From Variovorax paradoxus (lineage in GTDB: Bacteria; Pseudomonadota; Gammaproteobacteria; Burkholderiales; Burkholderiaceae_C), in the NCBI RefSeq assembly GCF_022009635.1, contig NZ_CP091716.1:6752501-6816500 (forward strand): DNA of 64,000 bases, read 5' to 3'. The first letter of the stretch is position 1, and the number at the start of each line of letters is the position of its first letter. Shown here in pieces: positions 15,805 to 23,766 of the stretch. Below the pieces are notes generated by a model. That model was not told the origin of the DNA, did no database searches, and saw only the letters and a list, made by a program, of their open reading frames with translations. The position numbers and the translations under genes were made by a program.

Positions 15805-17046
15805 ATGACCACCAAGAGAACCGCGCCCCTGTGGCTGCCCGCCGCACAGGCGCTCGAACTGATGCAGGTGCGCCCGCAGACGCTCTACGCGAGCGTGAGC
15901 CGCGGCCGCATACGCGCCAAGCCCGATGCGGCCGATCCGCGCCGCAGCCTCTACCACCGCGACGACGTGCAGCGCATCGCCACGCGCGCGCGAGGCCGGC
16001 GCAGCAGCGAGACGGTGGCGAGCGAGGCGATCCAGTGGGGCGAACCGGTGCTGGCCTCGGGCGTGTCGACCGTGGCCGAAGGCCGGCTGCTCTATCGCGG
16101 ACAGGACGCGTGCATGCTCGCGGAACACGCCACGCTCGAAGAAGTCGCGGGCCTGCTGTGGGAGTGCGCGCCGCCGCACTTTCCGGCTTCCGCCGTGCCG
16201 GTTGTCTCGGCCGGCGATTCGCCGCCTCTTCAAGCCGGCCTGCTCGCGCTCGCGGCGCGCGCCGCCACCGACCTGCCTTCGCGCGGCCGCTCGCCCCACG
16301 TGCTGCGGGCCGAAGCGGCAGAGGCGATCGGCGCACTGGCCGACGCATTGCTCGGCACGGCCCCGTCGCGCGCGATGCCGCTGCACATGCGGCTGGCCGC
16401 GGCATGGCGCCGACCGCGCGCCGCCGACGACCTGCGCCGCGCGCTGGTGCTTCTGGCCGACCACGAACTCAATGCATCGACCTTCGCCGCGCGCGTGACG
16501 GCATCGACCGGCGCATCGGTGGCGGCATGCCTGCTCACCGGCCTCTCGACGTTGACGGGGCCGCTGCACGGCGGCGCCTCTGCCGCAGTGCAGGCGCTGA
16601 TGCGCAACGCCGTTGCCATCGGCACCGAGGCAGCGGTGCGCGAGTGGCTCGCGCACGACCGGCCGCTCGCGGCCTTCGGGCATCCGCTCTATCCGAATGG
16701 GGACGCGCGCTGCCGTGCATTGCTGGCCAACATCGAACTGCCACCGGCATTCAGCGAGTTGCGCGCCATCGGCGAGAAGCTGCTCGGCGACGCGGTGAAC
16801 ATCGACTTCGGGCTCGCCGCCCTCGCGGCGGTGCACAAGCTGCCGGCCGGCGCGCCGCTGGCACTGTTCGCGCTCTCGCGCACCGTCGGCTGGACGGCGC
16901 ACGTGCTCGAGCAGCAGGCCACCGGCCAGCTGATACGCCCGCGTGCGCGCTACACCGGGCCCGTGGCGGCCGACGCGGCCGCGCAGGAACTCAATGAATC
17001 GACGCCTCGTACGCGAGCTCGAAAGCCTTCGTCATCTCGCGGTTGA
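15805..17046 (+). CDS. citrate synthase domain fused to N-terminal helix-turn-helix DNA-binding domain
   Basis: A 413-residue two-domain protein. Residues about 10-65 form an excisionase/MerR-like helix-turn-helix (LWLPAAQALELM...PQTLYASVSRGRI..., then RRSLYHRDDVQRIA). From about residue 75 a full citrate synthase domain follows with DHELNASTFAARVTASTGAS, GPLHGGAS, FGHPLYP and NIDF. Both catalytic histidines and the aspartate are present, so it may still be active, or bind CoA substrates as a sensor. The start was set at ATG 15805; no Shine-Dalgarno is visible. The C-terminal 18 codons overlap the convergent DJ-1/PfpI gene. Similar fusions exist in other proteobacteria as I recall; their job is not settled to my knowledge. 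Confidence 0.85.
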   Translation: MTTKRTAPLWLPAAQALELMQVRPQTLYASVSRGRIRAKPDAADPRRSLYHRDDVQRIATRARGRRSSETVASEAIQWGEPVLASGVSTVAEGRLLYRGQDACMLAEHATLEEVAGLLWECAPPHFPASAVPVVSAGDSPPLQAGLLALAARAATDLPSRGRSPHVLRAEAAEAIGALADALLGTAPSRAMPLHMRLAAAWRRPRAADDLRRALVLLADHELNASTFAARVTASTGASVAACLLTGLSTLTGPLHGGASAAVQALMRNAVAIGTEAAVREWLAHDRPLAAFGHPLYPNGDARCRALLANIELPPAFSELRAIGEKLLGDAVNIDFGLAALAAVHKLPAGAPLALFALSRTVGWTAHVLEQQATGQLIRPRARYTGPVAADAAAQELNESTPRTRARKPSSSRG

Positions 17047-17560
17047 AGGCGGGCAGGTCGTCGGGCTTGCGGCTGGTGACGAGGTTGTGGTCGACCACCA
17101 CTTCCTTGTCGCTCCACTTCGCGCCCGCATTCTTCAGGTCGGCGTGCAGCGAAGGCCAGGAGGTCATCTTGCGGCCCTTCACGCCGCCCGCGTCGATCAG
17201 CGTCCACGGCCCGTGGCAGATGGCCGCGATGGGATTGCCCGCCTCCACGAAGGCACGCACGAAAGCGACCGCCTTCTCGTCGATGCGCAGGGCATCGGGG
17301 TTCACCACGCCGCCCGGCAGCAGCAGCGCGTCGAAATCTTCCGGCTTCGCGGTCTTCAGCGGCACGTCGACCTCGAAGCTGTCGGCCGGGTCGTGGTGAT
17401 GCCAGCCGCGCACGCGGCCGTCCACCGGCGACACGATCTGCGTCTGCGCGCCGGCCTGGTCGAGCGCCTTGCGCGGCTCGGTCATCTCGACCTGCTCGAA
17501 GCCGTCGGACACGAGGATGGCGACCTTCATTCCGTCGAGTGAAGATGAGGTGATGGGCAT
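16991..17560 (-). CDS. DJ-1/PfpI family protein (YhbO/type 1 glutamine amidotransferase-like)
   Basis: A 189-residue cytoplasmic protein. It starts with the family strand MKVAILVSDGFEQVEMTEP carrying the conserved Glu, and continues with LLLPGGVVNPDALR. The nucleophile elbow is AAICHGPW with the conserved Cys. An unusual HHH run (RGWHHHDPAD) sits in the middle. The start was set at ATG 17560, preceded by the ribosome site GGAGATT; a second ATG a few codons on is the family's common start. Relatives act as deglycase/chaperone-type stress proteins or proteases. The 3' end overlaps the citrate-synthase fusion gene by 56 bases (convergent). Confidence 0.87.
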   Translation of the reverse strand: MPITSSSLDGMKVAILVSDGFEQVEMTEPRKALDQAGAQTQIVSPVDGRVRGWHHHDPADSFEVDVPLKTAKPEDFDALLLPGGVVNPDALRIDEKAVAFVRAFVEAGNPIAAICHGPWTLIDAGGVKGRKMTSWPSLHADLKNAGAKWSDKEVVVDHNLVTSRKPDDLPAFNREMTKAFELAYEASIH

Positions 17561-17712
17561 GTGTGAATCTCCTTCGGGGTTGCAGAAAACCGGCAATGAA
17601 GACTCACCCTAGGCCCCGCGCACGGCCGACGCATCGTCCTGCGCCGGCTCCGCCTGTCGGACAGTTCGACGGGCGGCAAACTTCTCTTACGAACGGGTTG
17701 CGCGTGACCGAC

Positions 17713-19176
17713 TCATTTGTCGAGCCCCGCGAGGCAGACATATTTCACTTCGAGGAAATCGTCGAGCCCGTACTTCGAGCCTTCGCGCCCGAGCCCCGAT
17801 TGCTTGACGCCGCCGAAGGGCGCCTCGGCGGTCGACACCAGTCCGGTGTTCACGCCCACGATGCCCGACTCCAGCGCCTCGGCCACGCGCATGATGCGGC
17901 CGATGTCGCGGCTGTAGAAGTACGCGGCCAGGCCGAACTCGGTGTCGTTGGCAGCGGCGATGGCTTCCTCTTCGGTGTCGAACGCGAACACGGGCGCGAG
18001 CGGGCCGAAGGTTTCCTCGCGCGCGAACAGCATGTCGGCGGTGGCGTTGCCGATCACCGTGGGTTCGTAGAACAGGCCGCCGAGCGCATGGCGCTTGCCG
18101 CCGGCCAGCACCTTGCCGCCCTTGGCCACGGCGTCGGCCACGTGCTCCTCGATTTTCTCGACGGCCTTGGCGTCGATCAGCGGGCCCTGCGTCACGCCGG
18201 CCTCGGTGCCGTCGCCGACCTTCAGCGCATTGACCTTGGCCACCAGCTTCTGCGTGAAGGCTTCCAGCACGCCGCGCTGCACGTAGATGCGGTTGGCGCA
18301 CACGCAGGTCTGGCCGGTGTTGCGGTACTTGGAGACCATCGCGCCTTCGACGGCGGCGTCCACGTCGGCGTCGTCGAACACGATGAAGGGCGCGTTGCCG
18401 CCGAGTTCGAGCGACAGCTTCTTGATGGTGTCGGCCGACTGCTTCATGAGCGTGCGGCCCACCTCGGTCGAGCCGGTGAAGGTGAGCTTGCGCACGACGG
18501 GGCTGCGCGTCATCTCGCCGCCGATCTTGCTGGCCGAGCCGGTGAGCACCGACAGCAGACCCTCGGGCACGCCCGCGCGCTCGGCCAGCTCGGCGAAGGC
18601 CAGCGCGGAGAACGGCGTCTGCGTGGCGGGCTTGACCACCATCGCGCAGCCGGCAGCGAGCGCGGGGCCGGCCTTGCGCGTGAGCATGGCGGTGGGAAAG
18701 TTCCACGGCGTGATGGCGGCGGTGACGCCCACCGGCTGCTTCAGCGCGAGGATGCGGCGGTCGGCCTGCGGCGCGGGAATGGTGTCGCCGTACACGCGGC
18801 GCGCCTCCTCGGCGAACCATTCGATGAACGAGGCGGCATAGGCGATCTCGCCGCGGCTCTCGGCCATGGGCTTGCCCTGCTCGGTGGTCATGATGAGCGC
18901 GAGGTCGTCGACGTTGGCCAGCATCAGGTCGTTGAGCCTGCGCAGGATGGCCGAGCGCTCCTTGGCCGGCACCCTGGCCCAGGCCTTCTGCGCCTTCTCG
19001 GCGGCGGCGATGGCGCGCGCGGTTTCATCGGCGCCGCACATGGGCACGGTGCCGATGCGCTGGCCGTTGGCCGGGTTGGTGACGGCCACGGTGGCACCGT
19101 CGTCGGCATCGGCCCAGGCGCCGGCGATGTAGGCCTGCTGGCGCAGCAGGGTCGGGTCTTTGAGTCGGATCGACAT
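17713..19176 (-). CDS. gabD: NADP/NAD-dependent succinate-semialdehyde dehydrogenase
   Basis: A 487-residue aldehyde dehydrogenase that oxidises succinate semialdehyde to succinate (GABA and 4-hydroxybutyrate catabolism). The N-terminal layout RQQAYIAGAW, the segments GEIAYAASFIEWFAEEA and RRVYGDTIP, and the catalytic motifs LELGGNAPFIVFDDAD (Glu) and GQTCVCANR (Cys) match E. coli GabD closely as I remember it. The start at ATG 19176 gives the family length. It is divergent from the Bug receptor gene across 230 bases. No GABA aminotransferase gene is in the window, so the source of the semialdehyde is not shown. Confidence 0.92.
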   Translation of the reverse strand: MSIRLKDPTLLRQQAYIAGAWADADDGATVAVTNPANGQRIGTVPMCGADETARAIAAAEKAQKAWARVPAKERSAILRRLNDLMLANVDDLALIMTTEQGKPMAESRGEIAYAASFIEWFAEEARRVYGDTIPAPQADRRILALKQPVGVTAAITPWNFPTAMLTRKAGPALAAGCAMVVKPATQTPFSALAFAELAERAGVPEGLLSVLTGSASKIGGEMTRSPVVRKLTFTGSTEVGRTLMKQSADTIKKLSLELGGNAPFIVFDDADVDAAVEGAMVSKYRNTGQTCVCANRIYVQRGVLEAFTQKLVAKVNALKVGDGTEAGVTQGPLIDAKAVEKIEEHVADAVAKGGKVLAGGKRHALGGLFYEPTVIGNATADMLFAREETFGPLAPVFAFDTEEEAIAAANDTEFGLAAYFYSRDIGRIMRVAEALESGIVGVNTGLVSTAEAPFGGVKQSGLGREGSKYGLDDFLEVKYVCLAGLDK

Positions 19177-19331
19177 CGGGAAAGGTCTCCAGGTTTTTTC
19201 GAAAAATCGAAGCGCGAGGGGACCACGCCCGCGCGCCGGCCGCAAGCGGGGGCGGCCAATTCCGCGCGCCGGGCTCGGGTTTGGCATGCCTCCCGGCATG
19301 CACCGGCAAGGGGCGGATCGCGCTTCTCGCA

Positions 19332-19372
19332 TAAGGGCTATTGGGTATAGGTCAGCCTGCGGTCAGCCCTTA
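19332..19372. promoter_or_regulatory. regulatory region upstream of Bug receptor: inverted and tandem direct repeats
   Basis: TAAGGGCT (19332-19339) and AGCCCTTA (19365-19372) are perfect inverted arms 25 bases apart. Within this, GGTCAGCC occurs twice (19350-19357 and 19361-19368), 11 bases apart, which is one helical turn. Tandem repeats on one DNA face are typical of response-regulator sites. The sites lie just upstream of the receptor gene start at 19407. Confidence 0.4.
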
Positions 19373-19406
19373 AGATCGCGGCCTTTTTACCCCTCTCGGA
19401 GACGAA

Positions 19407-20381
19407 ATGAAGAAACTGTTCGCCCTCGCGGCGATTGCCGCCGCAGCTGTCGGTGCTCATGCCCAGGACTTCCCCGGGAACAAGACCGTCACGCTCGTGG
19501 TGCCTTTCGCGGCCGGCGGCCCGACCGACCGCGTGGCGCGCGACCTCGCCGAAGCCATGCAGAAGACGCTCGGCACCACCATCGTGGTGGACAACACCGC
19601 CGGCGCGGGCAGTTCCATCGGCACCGCCAAGGTGGCGCGTGCCAACCCCGACGGCTACACGCTGCTGCTGAACCACATCGGCATGTCGACGATGCCAGCG
19701 CTGTACCGCAAGCTGCCGTTCAACGTCGAGACCGACTTCGAATACCTGGGCATGGTCAACGAAGTGCCGATGACGCTGATCGGCAAGCCCGGCCTGCCCG
19801 CCAACAACTACAAGGAACTGACGGCCTGGATCGCCGCCAACAAGGGCAAGATCAACCTGGGCAACGCAGGCCTGGGCGCCGCGTCGCACCTGTGCGGCCT
19901 GCTGTTCCAGAGCGCGATCAAGGTCGAGATGACGCCCGTGCCGTACAAAGGCACCGCCCCGGCCATCGCCGACCTGCTGGGCGGCCAGATCGACCTGCTG
20001 TGCGACCAGACGACCAACACCACCTCGCAGATCGAGGCCAAGAAGGTCAAGGCCTATGCGGTGACCACGGCCAAGCGCCTGACCACGCCCGCGCTGAAGG
20101 ACCTGCCGACGCTGGACGAGTCGGGCCTCAAGGGCTTCGAAGTGACGATCTGGCACGGCGTGTACGCCCCCAAGGGCACGCCCGCGCCGGTGCTGAAGAA
20201 GCTCAACGACGCCGTCAAGGCGGCCATGAAGGACCCGGGCTTCATCAAGCGTGAAGAAGCGCTGGGCGCGGTGATCACCACCGACAACCGCACCGAGCCG
20301 GCCGAGCACAAGAAGTTCGTCTCGGCCGAAATCGCCAAGTGGGGCCCGATCATCAAGGCCGCCGGCGTGTACGCCGACTGA
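19407..20381 (+). CDS. Bug/TctC-type tripartite tricarboxylate transporter substrate-binding protein
   Basis: A 324-residue periplasmic binding protein with a Sec signal peptide (MKKLFALAAIAAAAVGAHA, cleavage before QDFPG). Family hallmarks are [18 protein letters not shown], the TAGAGSSIGTAKVARANPDGYTLL segment, and VPYKGTAPAIADLLGGQIDL. A Shine-Dalgarno GGAG lies eight bases upstream of the ATG. No TctA/TctB membrane genes are adjacent, so it is one of the orphan receptors typical of Burkholderiales; the ligand is probably a carboxylate. Divergent gabD suggests a C4 acid or precursor (weak inference). Confidence 0.92.
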   Translation: MKKLFALAAIAAAAVGAHAQDFPGNKTVTLVVPFAAGGPTDRVARDLAEAMQKTLGTTIVVDNTAGAGSSIGTAKVARANPDGYTLLLNHIGMSTMPALYRKLPFNVETDFEYLGMVNEVPMTLIGKPGLPANNYKELTAWIAANKGKINLGNAGLGAASHLCGLLFQSAIKVEMTPVPYKGTAPAIADLLGGQIDLLCDQTTNTTSQIEAKKVKAYAVTTAKRLTTPALKDLPTLDESGLKGFEVTIWHGVYAPKGTPAPVLKKLNDAVKAAMKDPGFIKREEALGAVITTDNRTEPAEHKKFVSAEIAKWGPIIKAAGVYAD

Positions 20382-20406
20382 TCCTCCTTCGGCTTCCAGA
20401 GCCAAT

Positions 20407-20446
20407 GAAAAAGCCGCCGGCCCTTCGGGTCCGGCGGCTTTTTTCA
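20407..20446. terminator. bidirectional rho-independent terminator
   Basis: A GC stem GCCGCCGG/CCGGCGGC around the loop CCCTTCGGGT is flanked by an A-run on the left and a T-run on the right. It lies between the convergent Bug receptor and lipoprotein genes and can terminate both. Confidence 0.85.
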
Positions 20447-20463
20447 TGGCGCGGACCGCGGGA

Positions 20464-22584
20464 TCAGGGCGCGACGCGCCACACCTCGAAGCTCTTGCGC
20501 TGGTCGACCTGGCGCGCGGTGCGCGCCGTGAAGATGAAAGTGCTGACCGAGCTGCCCTGCGCGTACTGGTAGGCGTTCGGGCCCACCTGCGTGCAGTGGT
20601 TGTCGGACGGCGTGTTCACCGGCTGGCAATAGATGATGGCCTTGCGCGCCGTGGTGCGCAGCGTCACCGAGTCGTTGAAGCGGTTGGTGTTGGGACCGCG
20701 GCCGCTGGCGATGAACGTGGTGGGCGCGAGCGCGCCGTTGGGCACGACCCAGCCGTCGAGATTGCCTTCGGCGCTGAAGTCGATGTTGTTGGCATCGGGG
20801 TCCGAGGGAATCGGCGCCGGGAAGACGATGCCGCGATCCACGCCCTGCGTTTCCTGGAGCAGCTCGGCGCGCAGCGCGGGCGCCAGTTCCACCAGCGGCA
20901 CCTGCACGGCTTCCGCCATGCTCGGCGCGCGCGCGAAGGTGCGCACGTACTGCACCACGTTGCTGCCGCCGGCGGCATGGAAGAACTCCAGGCGCCAGAC
21001 CGTCTGGTCGGGAATCGCGCGCAACTGCGTGTCGGTGAACTGCGGCGAGGCGAACAGGTTGCCCGTCTCGAAGCTGCTCGGGTCGCCCTGCTGCGCCGGG
21101 TCGGCAAAGCGCGTGGCCATGCGCCAGGCGGAAGAACTGAGCGGCGAGCCGCCGGCGGTGCCGTCCGAGGTGAGGACCAGCGTGGACAAGCCTGCGCGCG
21201 GCACCAGCACCAGCTCGCGGTCGCCCAGCGCGTTGCTGGTCACCACCACCTTCGAGAACTTCGAGTTGCCCTGCTCGAGCACGTTGTCCACGTTCAGCGC
21301 GTAGCCGGTCGAACGGTAAATGAGGTTCGGGTGCTTCAGGTAGTCCTTCATCTCCAGCTGCGGCCGCACGGAGACGCGATAGGCGTTGCTGTTGCCGCTG
21401 AGCTTGAGCGCGCCGCCCACGATCCTCGCGTTGAAGACGTCGTTGTCGGTGTTGCCCACGACGTCGGTCCAGCGGTAGGTCAGCGCGATGTCGCCGTTGG
21501 GATAGAAGTATTCGAAGTTGCCGCGGTCGTGCTTCAGGTTGGTGGGGCCGGCGCGGAACAGGCTCTCGAACGAGCGGCGCGCGCCGCCGCTGTCGCGGCC
21601 GATGGGCGCGCCGGACGAGACGAAGTTCTCCGGGCTGTCGTCCACGAACAGGGTGCGGCAGGCCGGCGCGACCACGTTGGCCGCCGTGCCGAAGGCGTTG
21701 CCGTCGCCGTTGACGGTGCTGTTCACGCGCTGCGCGAGCGGCAGCGCATAGCAGGCGTTGAGGCGGTCGAGCAGGTCCTGCACCATGGCCGGCGTGGGCG
21801 GCTGCACGAGCGCGGCGGCATCGACCGCGGGCAGCGGCGCGATGGTGGCGTCGCCGCTGCGAAACACGATGGACACCGGCGGGCTGTCTTCGCCGGCCGG
21901 CTGCGCCTTGACGGTGATCTCGATGCTGGCGGCCGCGCCGTCGGGGCGCACCGACACGTTGATGGTGTCGAGCACGCGGTCCTGGCCGGTGCCGTTGGCC
22001 TTGAACTCGCCGCTCATCGGGTCGATGCTCATGTTCAGGGCGTCCAGCAGCGGCTGCAGCGCGGACACGAGCTTCTTCACCTGGTCGGTGATCGCCCCCG
22101 CGGTCACGGCGCCGGCGTTGGCCTGGATGGCGGCCGCCAGCTTCGACGGGTCACCGTTGGGCGCGAGTTGCGCCACCACGATGGTGGTCAGCGGCGTCAC
22201 GTTGGTCGTGCCGGTGGCGGTGCTGGCGGTGGTGCTGTAGAGCGTGAGGTCGTCGCGCACGGCCTGGATCACCAGCGGCGCCTTGGTGCCGGCGGGCAGC
22301 GTGCAGTTGTAGGTGCCATCGGCCGAGACCTTCACTTCGCAGACCTTGGCGCCGGTCTGGTCGAACACCGTGAGCGCGGCGTCGGCAAAGGCGGCACCGG
22401 TGGCGACCGTGCCGCTCAGCGTGGTGGAACTGGTGGCCGCGGGAGCGGCAGGCTGCTGGCCGCCGCCGAGCGAGATCGGCAAGCCGGCGCCGCCGCCGCC
22501 TCCCCCACCACCGCCGCAGGCGCCGAGCAGCGCGAGCGTGACAACGGACAGGGCACCGGGAATTTTCTGGATGAATGCGGGCAT
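20464..22584 (-). CDS. large secreted lipoprotein with poly-glycine linker, function unknown
   Basis: A 706-residue protein with a lipoprotein signal: hydrophobic segment, lipobox LLGAC near residue 23, then a run of nine glycines after the cysteine. Residues about 55-110 look like a small beta-sandwich of the carboxypeptidase-regulatory/big-type (LSGTVATGAAFADAALTVFD, KVSADGTYNCTLPAG). The remainder is soluble and mostly beta and loop, ending RKSFEVWRVAP. The start was set at ATG 22584, upstream of which AAAGAAGAAA is the only plausible ribosome site. It is probably anchored to the outer membrane. Divergent from the LuxR-type regulator at 22777. I do not recognise the large C-terminal part. 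Confidence 0.75.
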   Translation of the reverse strand: MPAFIQKIPGALSVVTLALLGACGGGGGGGGGAGLPISLGGGQQPAAPAATSSTTLSGTVATGAAFADAALTVFDQTGAKVCEVKVSADGTYNCTLPAGTKAPLVIQAVRDDLTLYSTTASTATGTTNVTPLTTIVVAQLAPNGDPSKLAAAIQANAGAVTAGAITDQVKKLVSALQPLLDALNMSIDPMSGEFKANGTGQDRVLDTINVSVRPDGAAASIEITVKAQPAGEDSPPVSIVFRSGDATIAPLPAVDAAALVQPPTPAMVQDLLDRLNACYALPLAQRVNSTVNGDGNAFGTAANVVAPACRTLFVDDSPENFVSSGAPIGRDSGGARRSFESLFRAGPTNLKHDRGNFEYFYPNGDIALTYRWTDVVGNTDNDVFNARIVGGALKLSGNSNAYRVSVRPQLEMKDYLKHPNLIYRSTGYALNVDNVLEQGNSKFSKVVVTSNALGDRELVLVPRAGLSTLVLTSDGTAGGSPLSSSAWRMATRFADPAQQGDPSSFETGNLFASPQFTDTQLRAIPDQTVWRLEFFHAAGGSNVVQYVRTFARAPSMAEAVQVPLVELAPALRAELLQETQGVDRGIVFPAPIPSDPDANNIDFSAEGNLDGWVVPNGALAPTTFIASGRGPNTNRFNDSVTLRTTARKAIIYCQPVNTPSDNHCTQVGPNAYQYAQGSSVSTFIFTARTARQVDQRKSFEVWRVAP

Positions 22585-22776
22585 ATCTGTTTCTTCTTTA
22601 AAGGTTGACCCCCCCCAACCGGAGGTGCTGCAAACCATAGCTTTCACTTTCATCGAAAAAAATGATGCAAATGCACCATTCTTGAAACGCCGCGACGGGG
22701 TAACTTCCGAGCGGCCCACGGAAATCACCGGAACATGGGATGGCGCATTGCGCACGGGCGAGGGAAAAGGGGCCTG

Positions 22777-23757
22777 ATGAAAAAACCGGTCGCACTGCAG
22801 GACTTCAGCACGCTGCTGTTGCAGCTCTATCGGCTATCGCACGAGCTGCCGATCGACGCCTTCCAGGACGCGGCGCTCGACCTCATCAAGCCGGTGCTGC
22901 CCTTCGATTCGTCGATGTGGGGCACGGCCACCAGCACCGCCAGCGGCATCGACATCCACACCATCCACCTGCACAACCAGCCGGCGGAAATGATCACGGC
23001 CTATGAAGAGGTCAAGCACCTCGACACCGCCGCGGTGGAAGTGGGCAAGCGGCCGACCTCGACGCTCGCTTTCAACGCAGACACCTGGTTCCACCGGCCC
23101 GACCAGTCGCAGCTGCGCGACTACGGCCGGCGGTTCGAGCAGGCCAACTTCTTCATCAGCTCCGACGTCAACCGGCAGACCAACTTCGTGCACTGGCTCA
23201 GCCTGTTCCGGGCGGACCCGGACGCCCAGGGCACGGAAGACGAACGCCAGCTGCTCGCCAGCCTGATGCCGCACGTGATGCAGGCGCTGGCGCTCAACCG
23301 CATCGTGCACCTGGACCGGCTGGAGCCCGGCGGCGCGCCGGCGTGCGGCTCGGCCATCGGCGACCTGCGCGGCGTGCTGTACCACGCCGACGGCCTGTTC
23401 GAGAACGCGCTGAGGACGGAGTGGCCCGCGTGGCACGGCCGCACGCTGCCCGGGCCGCTGCTCAAGCACTTCCTGGAAGGGCACGCGCGCTACGGCGGCC
23501 ACGGGATCGTGGTGACGCACCACGTCCAGCAGCGCCTGCTGTTCCTCAAGAGCCGGCGCCGCTGCCGCGCCGACAGCCTTTCGCCGCGCGAGCGCACCAT
23601 CGCCGAACTGCTGGCGCGCGGCGACACGCACAAGGACATCGCCACCATCCTGAGCCGCTCGCCGGCCACCGTCCGCAACCACATCCAGTCGATCTACGAC
23701 AAGCTGCAGGTGAGCAACGTGGCCGGGCTGATCCAGGAGCTGCGGCTCGCGGGCTGA
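22777..23757 (+). CDS. LuxR-family transcriptional regulator
   Basis: A 326-residue protein. The last 65 residues are a GerE/LuxR helix-turn-helix (LSPRERTIAELLARGDTHKDIATIL..., SPATVRNHIQSIYDKLQVSN). The N-terminal 240 residues show no receiver aspartate or autoinducer-domain signature and may be a small-ligand-binding domain. The start at ATG 22777 was preferred over an upstream in-frame ATG because AGGGGCC lies just before it. It is divergent from the large lipoprotein gene and so may regulate it. No signalling synthase is nearby. Confidence 0.85.
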   Translation: MKKPVALQDFSTLLLQLYRLSHELPIDAFQDAALDLIKPVLPFDSSMWGTATSTASGIDIHTIHLHNQPAEMITAYEEVKHLDTAAVEVGKRPTSTLAFNADTWFHRPDQSQLRDYGRRFEQANFFISSDVNRQTNFVHWLSLFRADPDAQGTEDERQLLASLMPHVMQALALNRIVHLDRLEPGGAPACGSAIGDLRGVLYHADGLFENALRTEWPAWHGRTLPGPLLKHFLEGHARYGGHGIVVTHHVQQRLLFLKSRRRCRADSLSPRERTIAELLARGDTHKDIATILSRSPATVRNHIQSIYDKLQVSNVAGLIQELRLAG

Positions 23758-23766
23758 GCCTTGGCG

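Noticed and set aside
20446..22608. A plus-strand open frame of 720 codons opposite the lipoprotein gene
   Set aside because: Histidine/valine/arginine-rich antisense product. The opposite strand has a lipobox protein with normal composition and a terminator at its end.
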